From assembly GCF_030161395.1 (NCBI RefSeq), contig NZ_BSST01000001.1, positions 3,472,001 through 3,536,000 on the forward strand: DNA of 64,000 nucleotides, given 5' to 3'. The DNA is from Thalassotalea insulae. GTDB lineage: Bacteria > Pseudomonadota > Gammaproteobacteria > Enterobacterales > Alteromonadaceae. Of this stretch, positions 18,338 through 26,215 are shown piece after piece. Position 1 is the first letter of the stretch. Each line of letters starts with the position of its first letter. A program made the translations under genes and the position numbers. Under the pieces are notes generated by a model. It was given only the letters and a program-made list of their open reading frames with translations, did not search any database and was not told where the DNA came from.

Positions 18338-18431
18338 TATGAAGGATATGGTCACTCTTTTGCATCCATGCAACTGTGACATTGCTTATATGGATGTAAG
18401 TACTTAGTTTTTGTCTGGAACAAAAAAACTG

Positions 18432-18548
18432 ACCGTACATCCTGTACATACACGAAATAATGCTCCTGCAATTTCGACATACCGTACATCCTGTACATAC
18501 ACGAAATAATGCTCCTGCAATTTCGACATACCGTACATCCTGTACATA
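18432..18548. repeat. Tandem 49-bp intergenic repeat, 2.4 copies
   Basis: Identical 49-bp units start at 18432 and 18481, and a partial third unit runs 18530-18548. Each unit begins with ACCGTACATCCTGTACATA, whose core GTACA-TCC-TGTAC is a hairpin-forming dyad, and contains CACGAAATAATGCTCCTGC. It is a head-to-tail array with no spacers between units, so it is not CRISPR. Likely a REP/MITE-like intergenic element. Confidence 0.9.
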
Positions 18549-18577
18549 AAAAAAGCCAGCGTGTATTGCTGGCTAAG
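18549..18577 (-). terminator. Rho-independent terminator of the MlaC-like gene
   Basis: Read on the minus strand, AGCCAGC and GCTGGCT form a 7-bp stem with a short loop (18554-18574), followed by a run of seven T. It sits 25 bp beyond the stop of the gene at 18599-19198 and abuts the tandem repeat. Confidence 0.8.
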
Positions 18578-18598
18578 AGTTTGCTAAGGAAAATGAAA

Positions 18599-19198
18599 CT
18601 AACTTGAGATTGCTGCTAACTCGACGATCACTTGATCAATACCGTATTTGGCGATGCGATTACTAAATTCAGCACGTTTGCTCGATAACAGTGAAATACC
18701 TTCTACTACCATGTCATAGGCTTTCCATTGCCCGGTTTTTTTGTTTTTTCGCATTTGAAAAGTGATATGTATGTCAGGCTTATTGCCGTCAATTATGGTG
18801 GCATTAACCGAAGTCATTTTAGCATTCGCTTTGATCTTGCCATCTTCATAGATCACTTGCTGATCTTTGTATTGATTCAAGGCATTAGCGTAGGTACGGA
18901 TTAAATAATGACGCATCGCCTGAACAAACTTTTCTCGTTGTTCTTTGCTCGTTTTCTTTAATTGCTTACCAAGAATTTTGTAGGAAGCATAGCGATAATC
19001 AATCACAGGCATTAATTCTTGTTCAACAATATCGCGCATTAACTCGGGAAATTTTTCCAGTTGTTGTTGGCTTGCAGCAATGCGAGTAAAAAGTTTATCA
19101 CCAGTTTGATTAATCGTTTCAAACGGTGAATATGCCTTGCTGGCGGCTAAGCTTGACGTACTTAATAACAATAAAAATAGATAACTGAAAATTCTCAT
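18599..19198 (-). CDS. MlaC/Ttg2D-family periplasmic phospholipid-binding protein, orphan
   Basis: A 199-residue protein with a signal peptide (about 1-18, cleavage after SLAA). It shows the MlaC pattern: VEQELMPVIDYRYASYKILGKQLKKTSKEQREKF, LIRTYANALNQY, VNATII, QWKAYDMVVEGISLLSSKRAEFSNRI. MlaC shuttles phospholipid between the inner-membrane MlaFEDB complex and the outer-membrane MlaA complex. No mlaFED genes flank it, so this is a stand-alone paralogue whose partner is not in the window. A 28-bp palindrome of TetR type lies 52-79 bp upstream of its start, and a TetR gene is the next gene upstream on the same strand, so it is probably repressed by that regulator. Confidence 0.85.
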   Translation of the reverse strand: MRIFSYLFLLLLSTSSLAASKAYSPFETINQTGDKLFTRIAASQQQLEKFPELMRDIVEQELMPVIDYRYASYKILGKQLKKTSKEQREKFVQAMRHYLIRTYANALNQYKDQQVIYEDGKIKANAKMTSVNATIIDGNKPDIHITFQMRKNKKTGQWKAYDMVVEGISLLSSKRAEFSNRIAKYGIDQVIVELAAISS

Positions 19199-19249
19199 AC
19201 TAGTTCCTTATTGAGATAACGGTAATGCATAGTAAATAATAGTGGGTAT

Positions 19250-19277
19250 TTTACATACCGACCGCTCGGTTTGTAAA
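19250..19277. promoter_or_regulatory. Palindromic operator, probably for the TetR-family regulator
   Basis: Left arm TTTACATACCGA (19250-19261), 4-bp centre CCGC, right arm TCGGTTTGTAAA (19266-19277). The arms match at 11 of 12 positions. The ACCGA/TCGGT core resembles NemR/AcuR-type TetR boxes. Its place between the TetR gene end and the mlaC-like start suggests repression of the latter. Confidence 0.7.
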
Positions 19278-19357
19278 GTGTTGTTTATCGCATTTATCTC
19301 TTAGCTAGGCGATTAATGCATAATAAATGTACGGTACTGGAAAATGCTAAGAGGTAG

Positions 19358-19942
19358 TTATTGTTTTAATTGGCGAATATAACGGCAAAGCTCAGCGATG
19401 ACTTTGTCAAACAAATCTTTGTTTTTCGCACTTTTACTTAAGCTGGAGGAACCGTGAAAACAGGAGACAATAAAATAGGCGATCTGATTAAAGTCCAAAT
19501 CTGCCTTTAATTGATTGGCAACACGTTGCAGATTAAATGCTATCAAGTGATTAAGTTGCTGTTGCATGTTAAGAATGCGCAAGCGAAAGCCTTCATCAAC
19601 ACCCGCCATTTCCTGGCATAAATTATTCAGCGGACAGCCACAAACCACTTCATCACAGGTCATTTGTTCAGACATGCTTTCAAAAAAGTGGCACAGTCCT
19701 TCTATTGGATCATCTACTTCCACTGCAGGTTGCCAAGTCGCGAGAAACATCGGGGTGTAAATTTCTTCAAATACCGCGTAACCCAATTCCATTTTATTTT
19801 CAAAATGATGATAGAGTGCGCCTTTAGAGATACCACAGCGCTTTAGGATGACAGATAAACTGGTGGCATTAAAACCGTGCTGATGGATTTCATCGGCACT
19901 GATCTCTAATATTTTTTGGCGGGTTTGATCTGCATCTCTCAT
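19358..19942 (-). CDS. TetR/AcrR-family transcriptional regulator
   Basis: A 194-residue repressor. The N-terminal helix-turn-helix is typical: TRQKILEISADEIHQHGFNATSLSVILKRCGISKGALYHHFENKMELGYAV. The C-terminal ligand domain has the motif CGCPLNNLCQEM, similar to the cysteine-bearing segment of NemR/AcuR-like regulators that sense electrophiles, so Cys-based sensing is possible. It lies upstream of the MlaC-like gene on the same strand, and a strong palindrome separates them. A short 56-bp gap separates it from the M48 gene, which ends the stretch upstream. Target and ligand are inferred only from position and motif. Confidence 0.88.
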   Translation of the reverse strand: MRDADQTRQKILEISADEIHQHGFNATSLSVILKRCGISKGALYHHFENKMELGYAVFEEIYTPMFLATWQPAVEVDDPIEGLCHFFESMSEQMTCDEVVCGCPLNNLCQEMAGVDEGFRLRILNMQQQLNHLIAFNLQRVANQLKADLDFNQIAYFIVSCFHGSSSLSKSAKNKDLFDKVIAELCRYIRQLKQ

Positions 19943-19998
19943 ATCTTTACCTCTTTAGCAGGTTTGATTGTAACCGACCAAGAGGTTTGTATCTAGCG

Positions 19999-21036
19999 TT
20001 ATTTTTTCTTTAGCGCGTTGCTAATTCTTTCTTCGACTAATGGATGTGAGCTGAGATAATGCAGTAAAAGATCATCTTTTTCAGGAGAATTTTTTGCCAG
20101 CTTACTCATTGCTACGGCAAAAGCTTGTGGAGAAATACCAAGTTCTAGCAGTTTAGTTGTTGCGTAATCATCTGCTGCTCGTTCTAATTCACGCGAAAAG
20201 TTGTTTTGTATTAAAGTAAGTGCTGCACCACTAAAATACTCTGCTAGCTCGTTTAGGTCGCCTAAGAAATAAGTTAACAGTAGTGAAGTTGCGATAGACT
20301 CTGTCGCTAGCTGTAGCCCGTGATTGTATTCAACATGTCCAATTTCATGAAGCAACACCGCTAACACTGCATCCGGTGTTTGCGCCAATAAATCCACCAG
20401 TTGATCACTGATCACCACTGTGCCACCTGGTAGTCCGAACGCATTGGCGCCAAATGATTTTCCGCTACGAAATAAAAGTTTAAATTGTTGATGTTGAGTA
20501 TTTATTTGGGGAATAAGGTTATTCCACTGTTCACTTATTCTGGCTTTGGTGTTGAGGGAAAGTTGACTTGGAGCAAGCATTGATTTATCAAGCACTAACA
20601 TACTTTGTTTATCTATTTCATATTTGACTTCTTCTGGCAGCCAGCTGACAACAGATTGGGCAAAAGCAGGTATTGCATAAGCACTGAGAGCATAAAAGCA
20701 TATTGGAATTAATATCAGTGATATTAACCATACTTTTCGGTGTTGCTCCAGATAGTGGAGCAGGCCGTCAATAGGCCTGATATTATGTTGCAACGGACTA
20801 ATATCCTGCTCTGCAAAGAGCATGACTTTTGCACCGTTTTCTAGCATAAATTCTCTGGGAATAGCGCCAAGCGCAGGCGTTAGTGTTATTTCTGACAGTG
20901 GTATTACGGCTACTTTTTGCTCGTTAACTTCATCGGCTACAATAGCTTGCTCATTAACGATATCAATCTTGATGTTTTGTGATTTAGAGCTGCGGGGCGC
21001 ATAGTAAACGCCCCTGATAGTGCTGTACTTTGTCAT
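19999..21036 (-). CDS. Membrane-anchored M48-family metalloprotease
   Basis: A 345-residue protein. An N-terminal domain of about 90 residues comes first, then a TM segment near 98-122, and then an M48 peptidase domain with zinc motif HEIGH at 230-234 and the third-ligand region ELERAADDYATTKLLELG. GKSFGANAFGLPGGTVVISDQLVDLL matches the conserved block before the active site of BepA/HtpX-like enzymes. The soluble domain follows the TM, so it probably faces the periplasm, acting in envelope protein quality control; the true substrate is unknown. Its ATG directly abuts the stop of the DUF898 gene (21036/21037), so the two are co-transcribed. This M48-DUF898 pairing suggests a joint membrane role. 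Confidence 0.85.
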   Translation of the reverse strand: MTKYSTIRGVYYAPRSSKSQNIKIDIVNEQAIVADEVNEQKVAVIPLSEITLTPALGAIPREFMLENGAKVMLFAEQDISPLQHNIRPIDGLLHYLEQHRKVWLISLILIPICFYALSAYAIPAFAQSVVSWLPEEVKYEIDKQSMLVLDKSMLAPSQLSLNTKARISEQWNNLIPQINTQHQQFKLLFRSGKSFGANAFGLPGGTVVISDQLVDLLAQTPDAVLAVLLHEIGHVEYNHGLQLATESIATSLLLTYFLGDLNELAEYFSGAALTLIQNNFSRELERAADDYATTKLLELGISPQAFAVAMSKLAKNSPEKDDLLLHYLSSHPLVEERISNALKKK

Positions 21037-22110
21037 TTACGTTAGAGCTACGTCAATATCAAATACTTCAGATAACTCTTCAGTTAATGCGCTAGCGTTT
21101 TGTTTAATGCTATCAATAGCGTCAGCGTGATTTTCATAAACTAAGACGTCGGTACGGGTAATGAAAAACTGCGTTGTTCTAATATTTACCCAAGGTAATG
21201 CCAAACCAAAGGTACAAATTAGTGCGATCAGGTTGGTGACTTGTAGTGCAACTAAATGAAAAGCATTGACTTGAGAATTAAACTGGCAAATATCATCAAG
21301 CTCTGTTTGTTGATAGATATGGTTTCTTATTCTGGCGATGTAAATTGCATGAATGAGAGTGAACGCCAATATGTATAGCACCGCCATTGATAAAAAGAGC
21401 ATTGGCGTTGCTTCAGAAGGAGAAGCGAACAAAGAAAGTACGCCAGTCGCATAGATTACGGCAAACACGGCGATAAACAGAATTGCTACGATGAGTGAGG
21501 TTTTGTAGTAATAACTTGTTGATAATTCTGTTTTAAATGCTTTGTCGCCATAACGAATGTTTGAAACTAAAAATGTGTCTATCCGTTTTAATACCCAAGG
21601 TAAGGCTAAATATAGGGTAAAGAGGCTGGCAATAGGAAGCACGATAAAGTTCACAAAAGCTTGTCCGTACTGACCAACAAAATCAAATCTAACATTTTGA
21701 TAGCTGGTCATGCGGCTGTTAAACCTTAAACTTGCACAAATTAAATAAGGAGAAGCAATGAATAACACTAATGCGAAAATTGCTCCAATAGCAGGGAAAG
21801 CTGAAGAAACAAACATATAAAGCGCAAACACTATTACTGCGATAATTCTGCCTTTTAAAATTTGTATCGGTGTTGCTAAATAATTAAATCTATGACCATT
21901 TAGTTCAGTATTGCCATAAAAATATCGTTTTGCTCTGACTTTCGCCCACGCCGAGTAGATGCCTAGCGTGATGATAGAAAGGAGGATGTTTACTATCCAG
22001 ATGCCAAAATATTCTGAGGTTTTTCCATGAAACTGAAGTGCTACCAGTTCCTTCTGTTTGAGATTATCCATAAATAAGTCCATTTCAGTTTTTATCCAAT
22101 ATTCATTCAA
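21037..22110 (-). CDS. DUF898 (YjgN-like) multi-span membrane protein
   Basis: A 357-residue integral membrane protein with several hydrophobic spans (roughly 38-60, 88-125, 150-175, 205-235, 240-262, 290-312). It has two copies of the DUF898 pattern: FGIWIVNILLSIITLGIYSAWAKVRAKRYFYGNTELNGHRFNY near the start and LVALQVTNLIALICTFGLALPWVNIRTTQFF near the end. Biochemical function of the family is unknown. It is followed without a gap by an M48 protease gene. The start is uncertain: MNEYWIK at 22110 has no clear ribosome site, and MDLFMDNLKQ nine residues later is an alternative. Confidence 0.8.
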   Translation of the reverse strand: MNEYWIKTEMDLFMDNLKQKELVALQFHGKTSEYFGIWIVNILLSIITLGIYSAWAKVRAKRYFYGNTELNGHRFNYLATPIQILKGRIIAVIVFALYMFVSSAFPAIGAIFALVLFIASPYLICASLRFNSRMTSYQNVRFDFVGQYGQAFVNFIVLPIASLFTLYLALPWVLKRIDTFLVSNIRYGDKAFKTELSTSYYYKTSLIVAILFIAVFAVIYATGVLSLFASPSEATPMLFLSMAVLYILAFTLIHAIYIARIRNHIYQQTELDDICQFNSQVNAFHLVALQVTNLIALICTFGLALPWVNIRTTQFFITRTDVLVYENHADAIDSIKQNASALTEELSEVFDIDVALT

Positions 22111-22358
22111 TCACAAAAAGAGTAGTAAGGCAAAATAATTATCGTAACTATCTAACTTGATTAGAAATTTAACTTTTTGGCTATTAAGCTTTAAGTTTAA
22201 GCCAAGCTTTTTTGGGCAAGCATTAGCTACATTATTTTATCAGGAGCCAAGATAAGAGAGTAATGCTAGAAGATAGACATTAAAAAAATCGTGTGGTTAT
22301 CATTCAGCTGTTGTAGGCTAGAATATACAAGAGGAAACTCTCTGAGGTTGTAATTTAA

Positions 22359-23315
22359 ATGTCTGAGAAAAAAGAATTTTTATATGGCTATTATTTTGAT
22401 AGCGGCGAGCGAGTTGCTAGCCTGAGTAGCTTAGATGCCAGTCGCCCGTATTGGCTGCATTTTGATTATACCCAGCAAAGCACAAAAGCTTGGTTAATTA
22501 ACCAAAGCGAGCTTGCAGATGTCGTTATTAATGCGTTGTTAAATGAAGAAACCCGCCCGCGAGCCACAGGTGTTGATGGCGGTGCTTTAGTGTCGTTACG
22601 CGGAGTGAATTTGGCGCCAAACAGTGACCCTGAAGACATGGTCTCGGTCCGTATATGGTTTAATAACAATCGCGTGATCAGTACCAGGCGCAGGTCGTTA
22701 TTATCAGCTAAAGATATAGCGAGTGAGTTTGAGCGTGGTCGGGGACCCCAAACACCGACTGAATTTGTTACTATGCTGACTGAACGTTTAATCGCACGTA
22801 TGAGCAATACCATCTATGAAATAGAAGACAGGGTGGCGGAAATTGAAGAAAGCATTCTCGTGGTGAAACGCTATGAGGCGCGAAATGAATTAGCTGATTC
22901 ACGCAGGCAGATTATTTCGCTGCGCCGTTATCTTTCGCCACAACGTGAAGCGATGAATCAGTTGCTGAGTGATAAATTTACGCTGTTTTCTTTAAATGAG
23001 AAAATTCACTTGCGAGAAACTACGGACAGTTTAACCCGTTTTATTGAAGATTTAGATTCGATAAAAGATAGAGCGATTGTCAGTCAAGAAGAGCTTAATA
23101 ATGCCTTGGCTGAGCATATGAATAATCGGATGTATGTTTTATCGATTGTTGCCGCTATTTTTCTTCCGCTTGGCTTTTTAACTGGTTTACTCGGCATTAA
23201 TGTTGGAGGCATTCCTGGGGCTGAAAATCAAAATGCTTTTGCTATTTTTATCTTGCTGCTGGTTATAGTGGTTGCACTGCAAATTTGGTTATTTAAAAAG
23301 AAAAAGTGGTTTTAA
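22359..23315 (+). CDS. zntB: CorA-superfamily metal transporter, ZntB-like
   Basis: A 318-residue protein with a long cytosolic domain, a helical stalk (about 150-255) and two C-terminal TM segments. The pore motif reads GLLGINVGGIPG, the GIN-containing ZntB form of the CorA G-M-N signature. N-terminal WLHFDYTQ and later EETRPRATGVDGGALVSLRGVNL match ZntB, which moves Zn2+ (described as uptake with protons in recent family work, earlier as efflux). The chain ends with the basic LFKKKKWF. It is monocistronic, with an intrinsic terminator 15-60 bp downstream. Direction of transport cannot be read from sequence. Confidence 0.85.
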   Translation: MSEKKEFLYGYYFDSGERVASLSSLDASRPYWLHFDYTQQSTKAWLINQSELADVVINALLNEETRPRATGVDGGALVSLRGVNLAPNSDPEDMVSVRIWFNNNRVISTRRRSLLSAKDIASEFERGRGPQTPTEFVTMLTERLIARMSNTIYEIEDRVAEIEESILVVKRYEARNELADSRRQIISLRRYLSPQREAMNQLLSDKFTLFSLNEKIHLRETTDSLTRFIEDLDSIKDRAIVSQEELNNALAEHMNNRMYVLSIVAAIFLPLGFLTGLLGINVGGIPGAENQNAFAIFILLLVIVVALQIWLFKKKKWF

Positions 23316-23676
23316 TTCTATACTGTGTTGCCTGAACTTGTTTGCTAGAGCAGATAAAGTTCAGGCTACTTGTTTTTTCATCTCTAATTTTTACTTCACC
23401 TTTTCGTTGCTACTTTCATTTTCACCATACTTTATAGCAATCGAATTACCTATTTGCTCATTAAACTTTCCCTTTGGAAACTTGTCAGGAAAATCATAAT
23501 TTGGCAAATTTCTTTGTCTAACTTCCCTAATATAGCGCTGTATAGGCCAATATTCATTTCACCTAGTACTAATCAAAAAATTTGATGATAACGGCGAAAA
23601 TATTTCGCTTTTCTCTTGTTAATTTTAAGCACATTATCCGAGCGAACATTCAAGGTAACTTTAGTAGGGTTAAACA
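23316..23676. other. Intergenic stretch without a gene
   Basis: Apart from the zntB terminator at 23330-23377, this AT-rich stretch shows no supported gene. Short open frames on both strands lack ribosome sites and family motifs. The end (about 23600-23676) presumably holds the promoter of the following small gene. Confidence 0.6.
23330..23378 (+). terminator. Terminator of the zntB-like gene
   Basis: GCCTGAACTT (23330-23339) pairs with AAGTTCAGGC (23357-23366) as a perfect 10-bp stem with a 17-nt loop. It is followed by TACTTGTTTTTTC. Confidence 0.75.
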
Positions 23677-23904
23677 ATGAATCTTGATAACTATGACGAT
23701 ACTGACTTAGCGATTGATGATGATTTGACTGATGGTAATGATAGCGGAATTGCTGGCTTTGAAATTGCCTATGGTTCTTCAAATAAAACGCTGATAAAAA
23801 GAACAGCTAAACAAAAAGGTCGTGCCAGACACAGGTTAGAACTGCTTAAAGAAAAGCGACATTTGGACCGTGAAATCGATACCTTGAGTGATTATTGGAA
23901 TTAA
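23677..23904 (+). CDS. Small acidic/basic protein, PA3496-family-like
   Basis: A 75-residue soluble protein. The first 30 residues are very acidic (NLDNYDDTDLAIDDDLTDG). The C-terminal half is a basic helix (KQKGRARHRLELLKEKRHLDREIDTLSDYW) that resembles the short PA3496-type proteins annotated as putative envelope-integrity factors. That link is by resemblance of the RHRLE-LLKEKR-LDREID pattern and is not certain. It starts with ATG behind a weak TAGGG site. A second small gene follows after 26 bp, so both may be in one transcript that ends at the hairpin at 24221-24274. Function unknown. Confidence 0.6.
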   Translation: MNLDNYDDTDLAIDDDLTDGNDSGIAGFEIAYGSSNKTLIKRTAKQKGRARHRLELLKEKRHLDREIDTLSDYWN

Positions 23905-23930
23905 CAAGTGAAATAGAGGAATAAAAGAAG

Positions 23931-24188
23931 ATGAGAAAGTCACTATTAAGTGCGGCACTATTGTTGACTATTAGTTTTAGCAGTTATGGTCAAGATGAAA
24001 AAGAAGCACCTGAAAAACCAAGTGCTGAGTTGGTTCAAAGCTTAATTGAAAGCTGTAAAAGCTATGCGCATGAAGATGAAGTGGCTAGCAAGGAGCTGGA
24101 GAAGTACATTCTTGCATGTGTCAATGATGAGCTTGCGTTAGATGGTTATCAACTGCTCGATAAATTGCCACAATCTGCTAATCATTAA
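23931..24188 (+). CDS. Small exported protein of unknown function
   Basis: An 85-residue protein with a clear signal peptide (MRKSLLSAALLLTISFSSYG, cleavage near Gly-Gln at 20/21). The mature part is about 65 residues, acidic and helical, with two cysteines (ESCKSYA and LACVNDE) about 19 residues apart that could form a disulfide in the periplasm. I do not recognise the family. A good ribosome site (GAGGAATAAAAG) precedes the ATG. It lies 26 bp after the small PA3496-like gene and is followed by a strong terminator. Confidence 0.7.
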   Translation: MRKSLLSAALLLTISFSSYGQDEKEAPEKPSAELVQSLIESCKSYAHEDEVASKELEKYILACVNDELALDGYQLLDKLPQSANH

Positions 24189-24220
24189 GTCGTTGGTTTT
24201 AGCGCTTTTGTCATTTTATT

Positions 24221-24282
24221 GCCAGTCAAACGATTTAACTCATTTGTTATAGTGGGTTAGATGGTTTGATTGGCTTTTATGT
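24221..24282 (+). terminator. Long-stem terminator after the two small genes
   Basis: GCCAGTCAAAC... at 24221-24240 pairs with ...GGTTTGATTGGC at 24255-24274 in a stem of about 20 bp with one mismatch and a few G-U pairs, followed by TTTTATGTTT. It lies between convergent genes; the T run favours plus-strand termination. Confidence 0.7.
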
Positions 24283-24301
24283 TTAATTCTCTTTTATACC
24301 T

Positions 24302-25150
24302 TTATAAATTGACGTAAGGGAATAATTGAATGGTTTGTTCAATAATCTTTAGTTTATGGCTTTTTGCCAGATAAGCGGCAAAGATATCCCGGGAATAAAT
24401 CGGCGCTCCCTCGACGATAAACAGCTTTGATTTTTCGATATATTCAAAGGTCATTTGTCGTGGTAGATAGGCGCTTCCTCCTGCATCTAACAGATAATTT
24501 AATGCGATCCTTGGCTGACTCATATAATGCTTGGCAGCAGGGGCATCCTGAAACTCCCGCCTGTGCTGAGCGTTCACCGCTTCACCGTAATCAACCATAA
24601 TATAATTATCGCTAATCGCCTTATCACGGTGACTATTCGGCTCTGTTGCAACTAAGTGCAAAGGGACTGTTGCCACTTTTTCCGTGATCAGGTCTTCAAC
24701 ATAAGGCGGCTCAAAGAAAAAGGCGAGATCTGTTACCCGGCTTAATAAACTTTTACGTAATTCTATTGGGGAGTATGTATTGGTAAGTAAGCTAATATCG
24801 TCTAGGTTGCGATGAATTTTAGTTAACCAGTCCTGTAGTATGATATCCCATATTGACATCATAGAAGCAATTACTAATTGATAGTTATCATTTTGTGCTA
24901 TGCCGACATCCTGCTTGGTTTTTTGCCACATAAACACTAATTCATTCGCATGCTTAATTAACCTGTGTCCCTCCGGTGTCAGTTTCAGATGTTTTTGACT
25001 ACGATTAAATAGTAAAACACCAAGCTCATCTTCCAGTAGTTTGATCCGGGCACTGACAGCAGACTGAGTGATAAACAGGTTTTCAGAGGCAATTCTAAAA
25101 TGCAACGTTCGGCTGACTTCTAAAAATGTATTTAATAGTTCGATTTTCAT
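24302..25150 (-). CDS. hdfR: LysR-family regulator, HdfR-like
   Basis: A 282-residue LysR-type regulator. The N-terminal winged helix-turn-helix reads ELLNTFLEVSRTLHFRIASENLFITQSAVSARIKLLEDELGVLLFNRS, very close in pattern to HdfR (ELLKTFLEVSRTxHF). The following ligand-binding domain is less conserved, with ASMMSIWDIILQDWL in place of the HdfR segment. It is divergent from rimK with 147 bp between starts, the classic LysR arrangement, so it may control the rimK operon. HdfR in enterobacteria represses flhDC. Whether that role holds here is unknown, and the symbol is given on similarity of the DNA-binding domain. Confidence 0.7.
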   Translation of the reverse strand: MKIELLNTFLEVSRTLHFRIASENLFITQSAVSARIKLLEDELGVLLFNRSQKHLKLTPEGHRLIKHANELVFMWQKTKQDVGIAQNDNYQLVIASMMSIWDIILQDWLTKIHRNLDDISLLTNTYSPIELRKSLLSRVTDLAFFFEPPYVEDLITEKVATVPLHLVATEPNSHRDKAISDNYIMVDYGEAVNAQHRREFQDAPAAKHYMSQPRIALNYLLDAGGSAYLPRQMTFEYIEKSKLFIVEGAPIYSRDIFAAYLAKSHKLKIIEQTIQLFPYVNL

Positions 25151-25297
25151 TGTGGTATCAAATTATCTATTTAATCAAAAAAATTGATTGAACTAAGCAA
25201 AATATAGCGTTTTATTGATTTAATACTAGACTATACACTGGTGTTCAAGTTTTAGCTTATTTTTTTATTATTAAAATTAATCGTAGGTATTAAGGTT

Positions 25298-26203
25298 ATG
25301 AGAGTCGCAATTTTATCGAGAAATCCTAACTTATATTCAACTCGTCGTTTAAAAGAGGCGGGGGAAGCCAAAGGGCATGAGGTAGATATTATCGATACCT
25401 TACATTGTTATATGGATATCACTAGTAGTCGGCCTACGGTGCGTTATCACGGTGCACAACTGCCTTTGTACGATGCCATTATTCCACGTATTGGGGCTTC
25501 AGTGACCTTTTATGGTACGGCAGTGGCCAGACAGTTTGAAATGATGGGGACGTTTAATATTAACGAGTCTGTCGCGATTAGTCGCTCACGCGATAAGTTG
25601 CGCTCGTTGCAGCTATTATCTCGTAAAGGTATTGGCTTGCCACGCACTGGCTTTGCCAGTAAACCGGATAATATTAAAGATTTAATTAAAAATGTTGGTG
25701 GTGCACCAGTGGTTATTAAATTATTGGAAGGCACCCAAGGGATAGGTGTGGTGCTTGCGGATACGGCAAAAGCGGCAGAAGCAATTATTGAAGCGTTTAT
25801 GGGGTTAAAAGCAAATATTCTGGTGCAGGAATTTGTTAAAGAAGCGGGTGGTGCTGATATTCGTTGCTTAGTAGTAGGTGGCCGGGTTGTTGCAGCAATG
25901 AAACGTCAGGGGGCGGAAGGGGAGTTTCGCTCTAATTTACACCGTGGCGGTAGTGCCGAAGTGGTAAAACTGTCTAAAGAAGAACGTGAAACAGCAGTGA
26001 ATGCGGCAAAAGTAATGGGATTGAATTTCTGTGGGGTTGATTTGTTGCGCTCACAAAATGGTCCTATGGTGATGGAGGTTAACTCCTCCCCCGGATTGGA
26101 AGGTATTGAAACGGCAACCGGTAAAAATGTTGCCGGTATGGTCTTTGATTTTATTGCAAAAAATGCCAAACCGTTTAGCAATAAAACCCGTGGTAATGGA
26201 TAA
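25298..26203 (+). CDS. rimK: RimK: ATP-grasp glutamate ligase
   Basis: A 301-residue match to RimK over its length: the start RVAILSRNPNLYSTRRLKEAGE, then RIGASVTFYGTAVARQFE, VVIKLLEGTQGIGVVLADT, LVQEFVKEAGGADIRCLVVGGRVVAAMKRQ and NLHRGGSAEVVKLS, ending with the metal site MVMEVNSSPGLEGIE. RimK adds glutamate residues to the C-terminus of ribosomal protein S6 (RpsF) and can make poly-alpha-glutamate. It heads a run of four genes with small gaps (12 bp, 12 bp, then an overlap): AstE/AspA-fold protein, RimB-like protease and MscS channel. In Pseudomonas, RimK activity is modulated by neighbours and c-di-GMP, relevant given the c-di-GMP genes at 4.7-10.6 kb. Confidence 0.95.
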   Translation: MRVAILSRNPNLYSTRRLKEAGEAKGHEVDIIDTLHCYMDITSSRPTVRYHGAQLPLYDAIIPRIGASVTFYGTAVARQFEMMGTFNINESVAISRSRDKLRSLQLLSRKGIGLPRTGFASKPDNIKDLIKNVGGAPVVIKLLEGTQGIGVVLADTAKAAEAIIEAFMGLKANILVQEFVKEAGGADIRCLVVGGRVVAAMKRQGAEGEFRSNLHRGGSAEVVKLSKEERETAVNAAKVMGLNFCGVDLLRSQNGPMVMEVNSSPGLEGIETATGKNVAGMVFDFIAKNAKPFSNKTRGNG

Positions 26204-26215
26204 GAGTTACTAGCA

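Noticed and set aside
18432..18548. Possible CRISPR array
   Set aside because: Repeats are directly joined with no variable spacers, and no cas gene is near.
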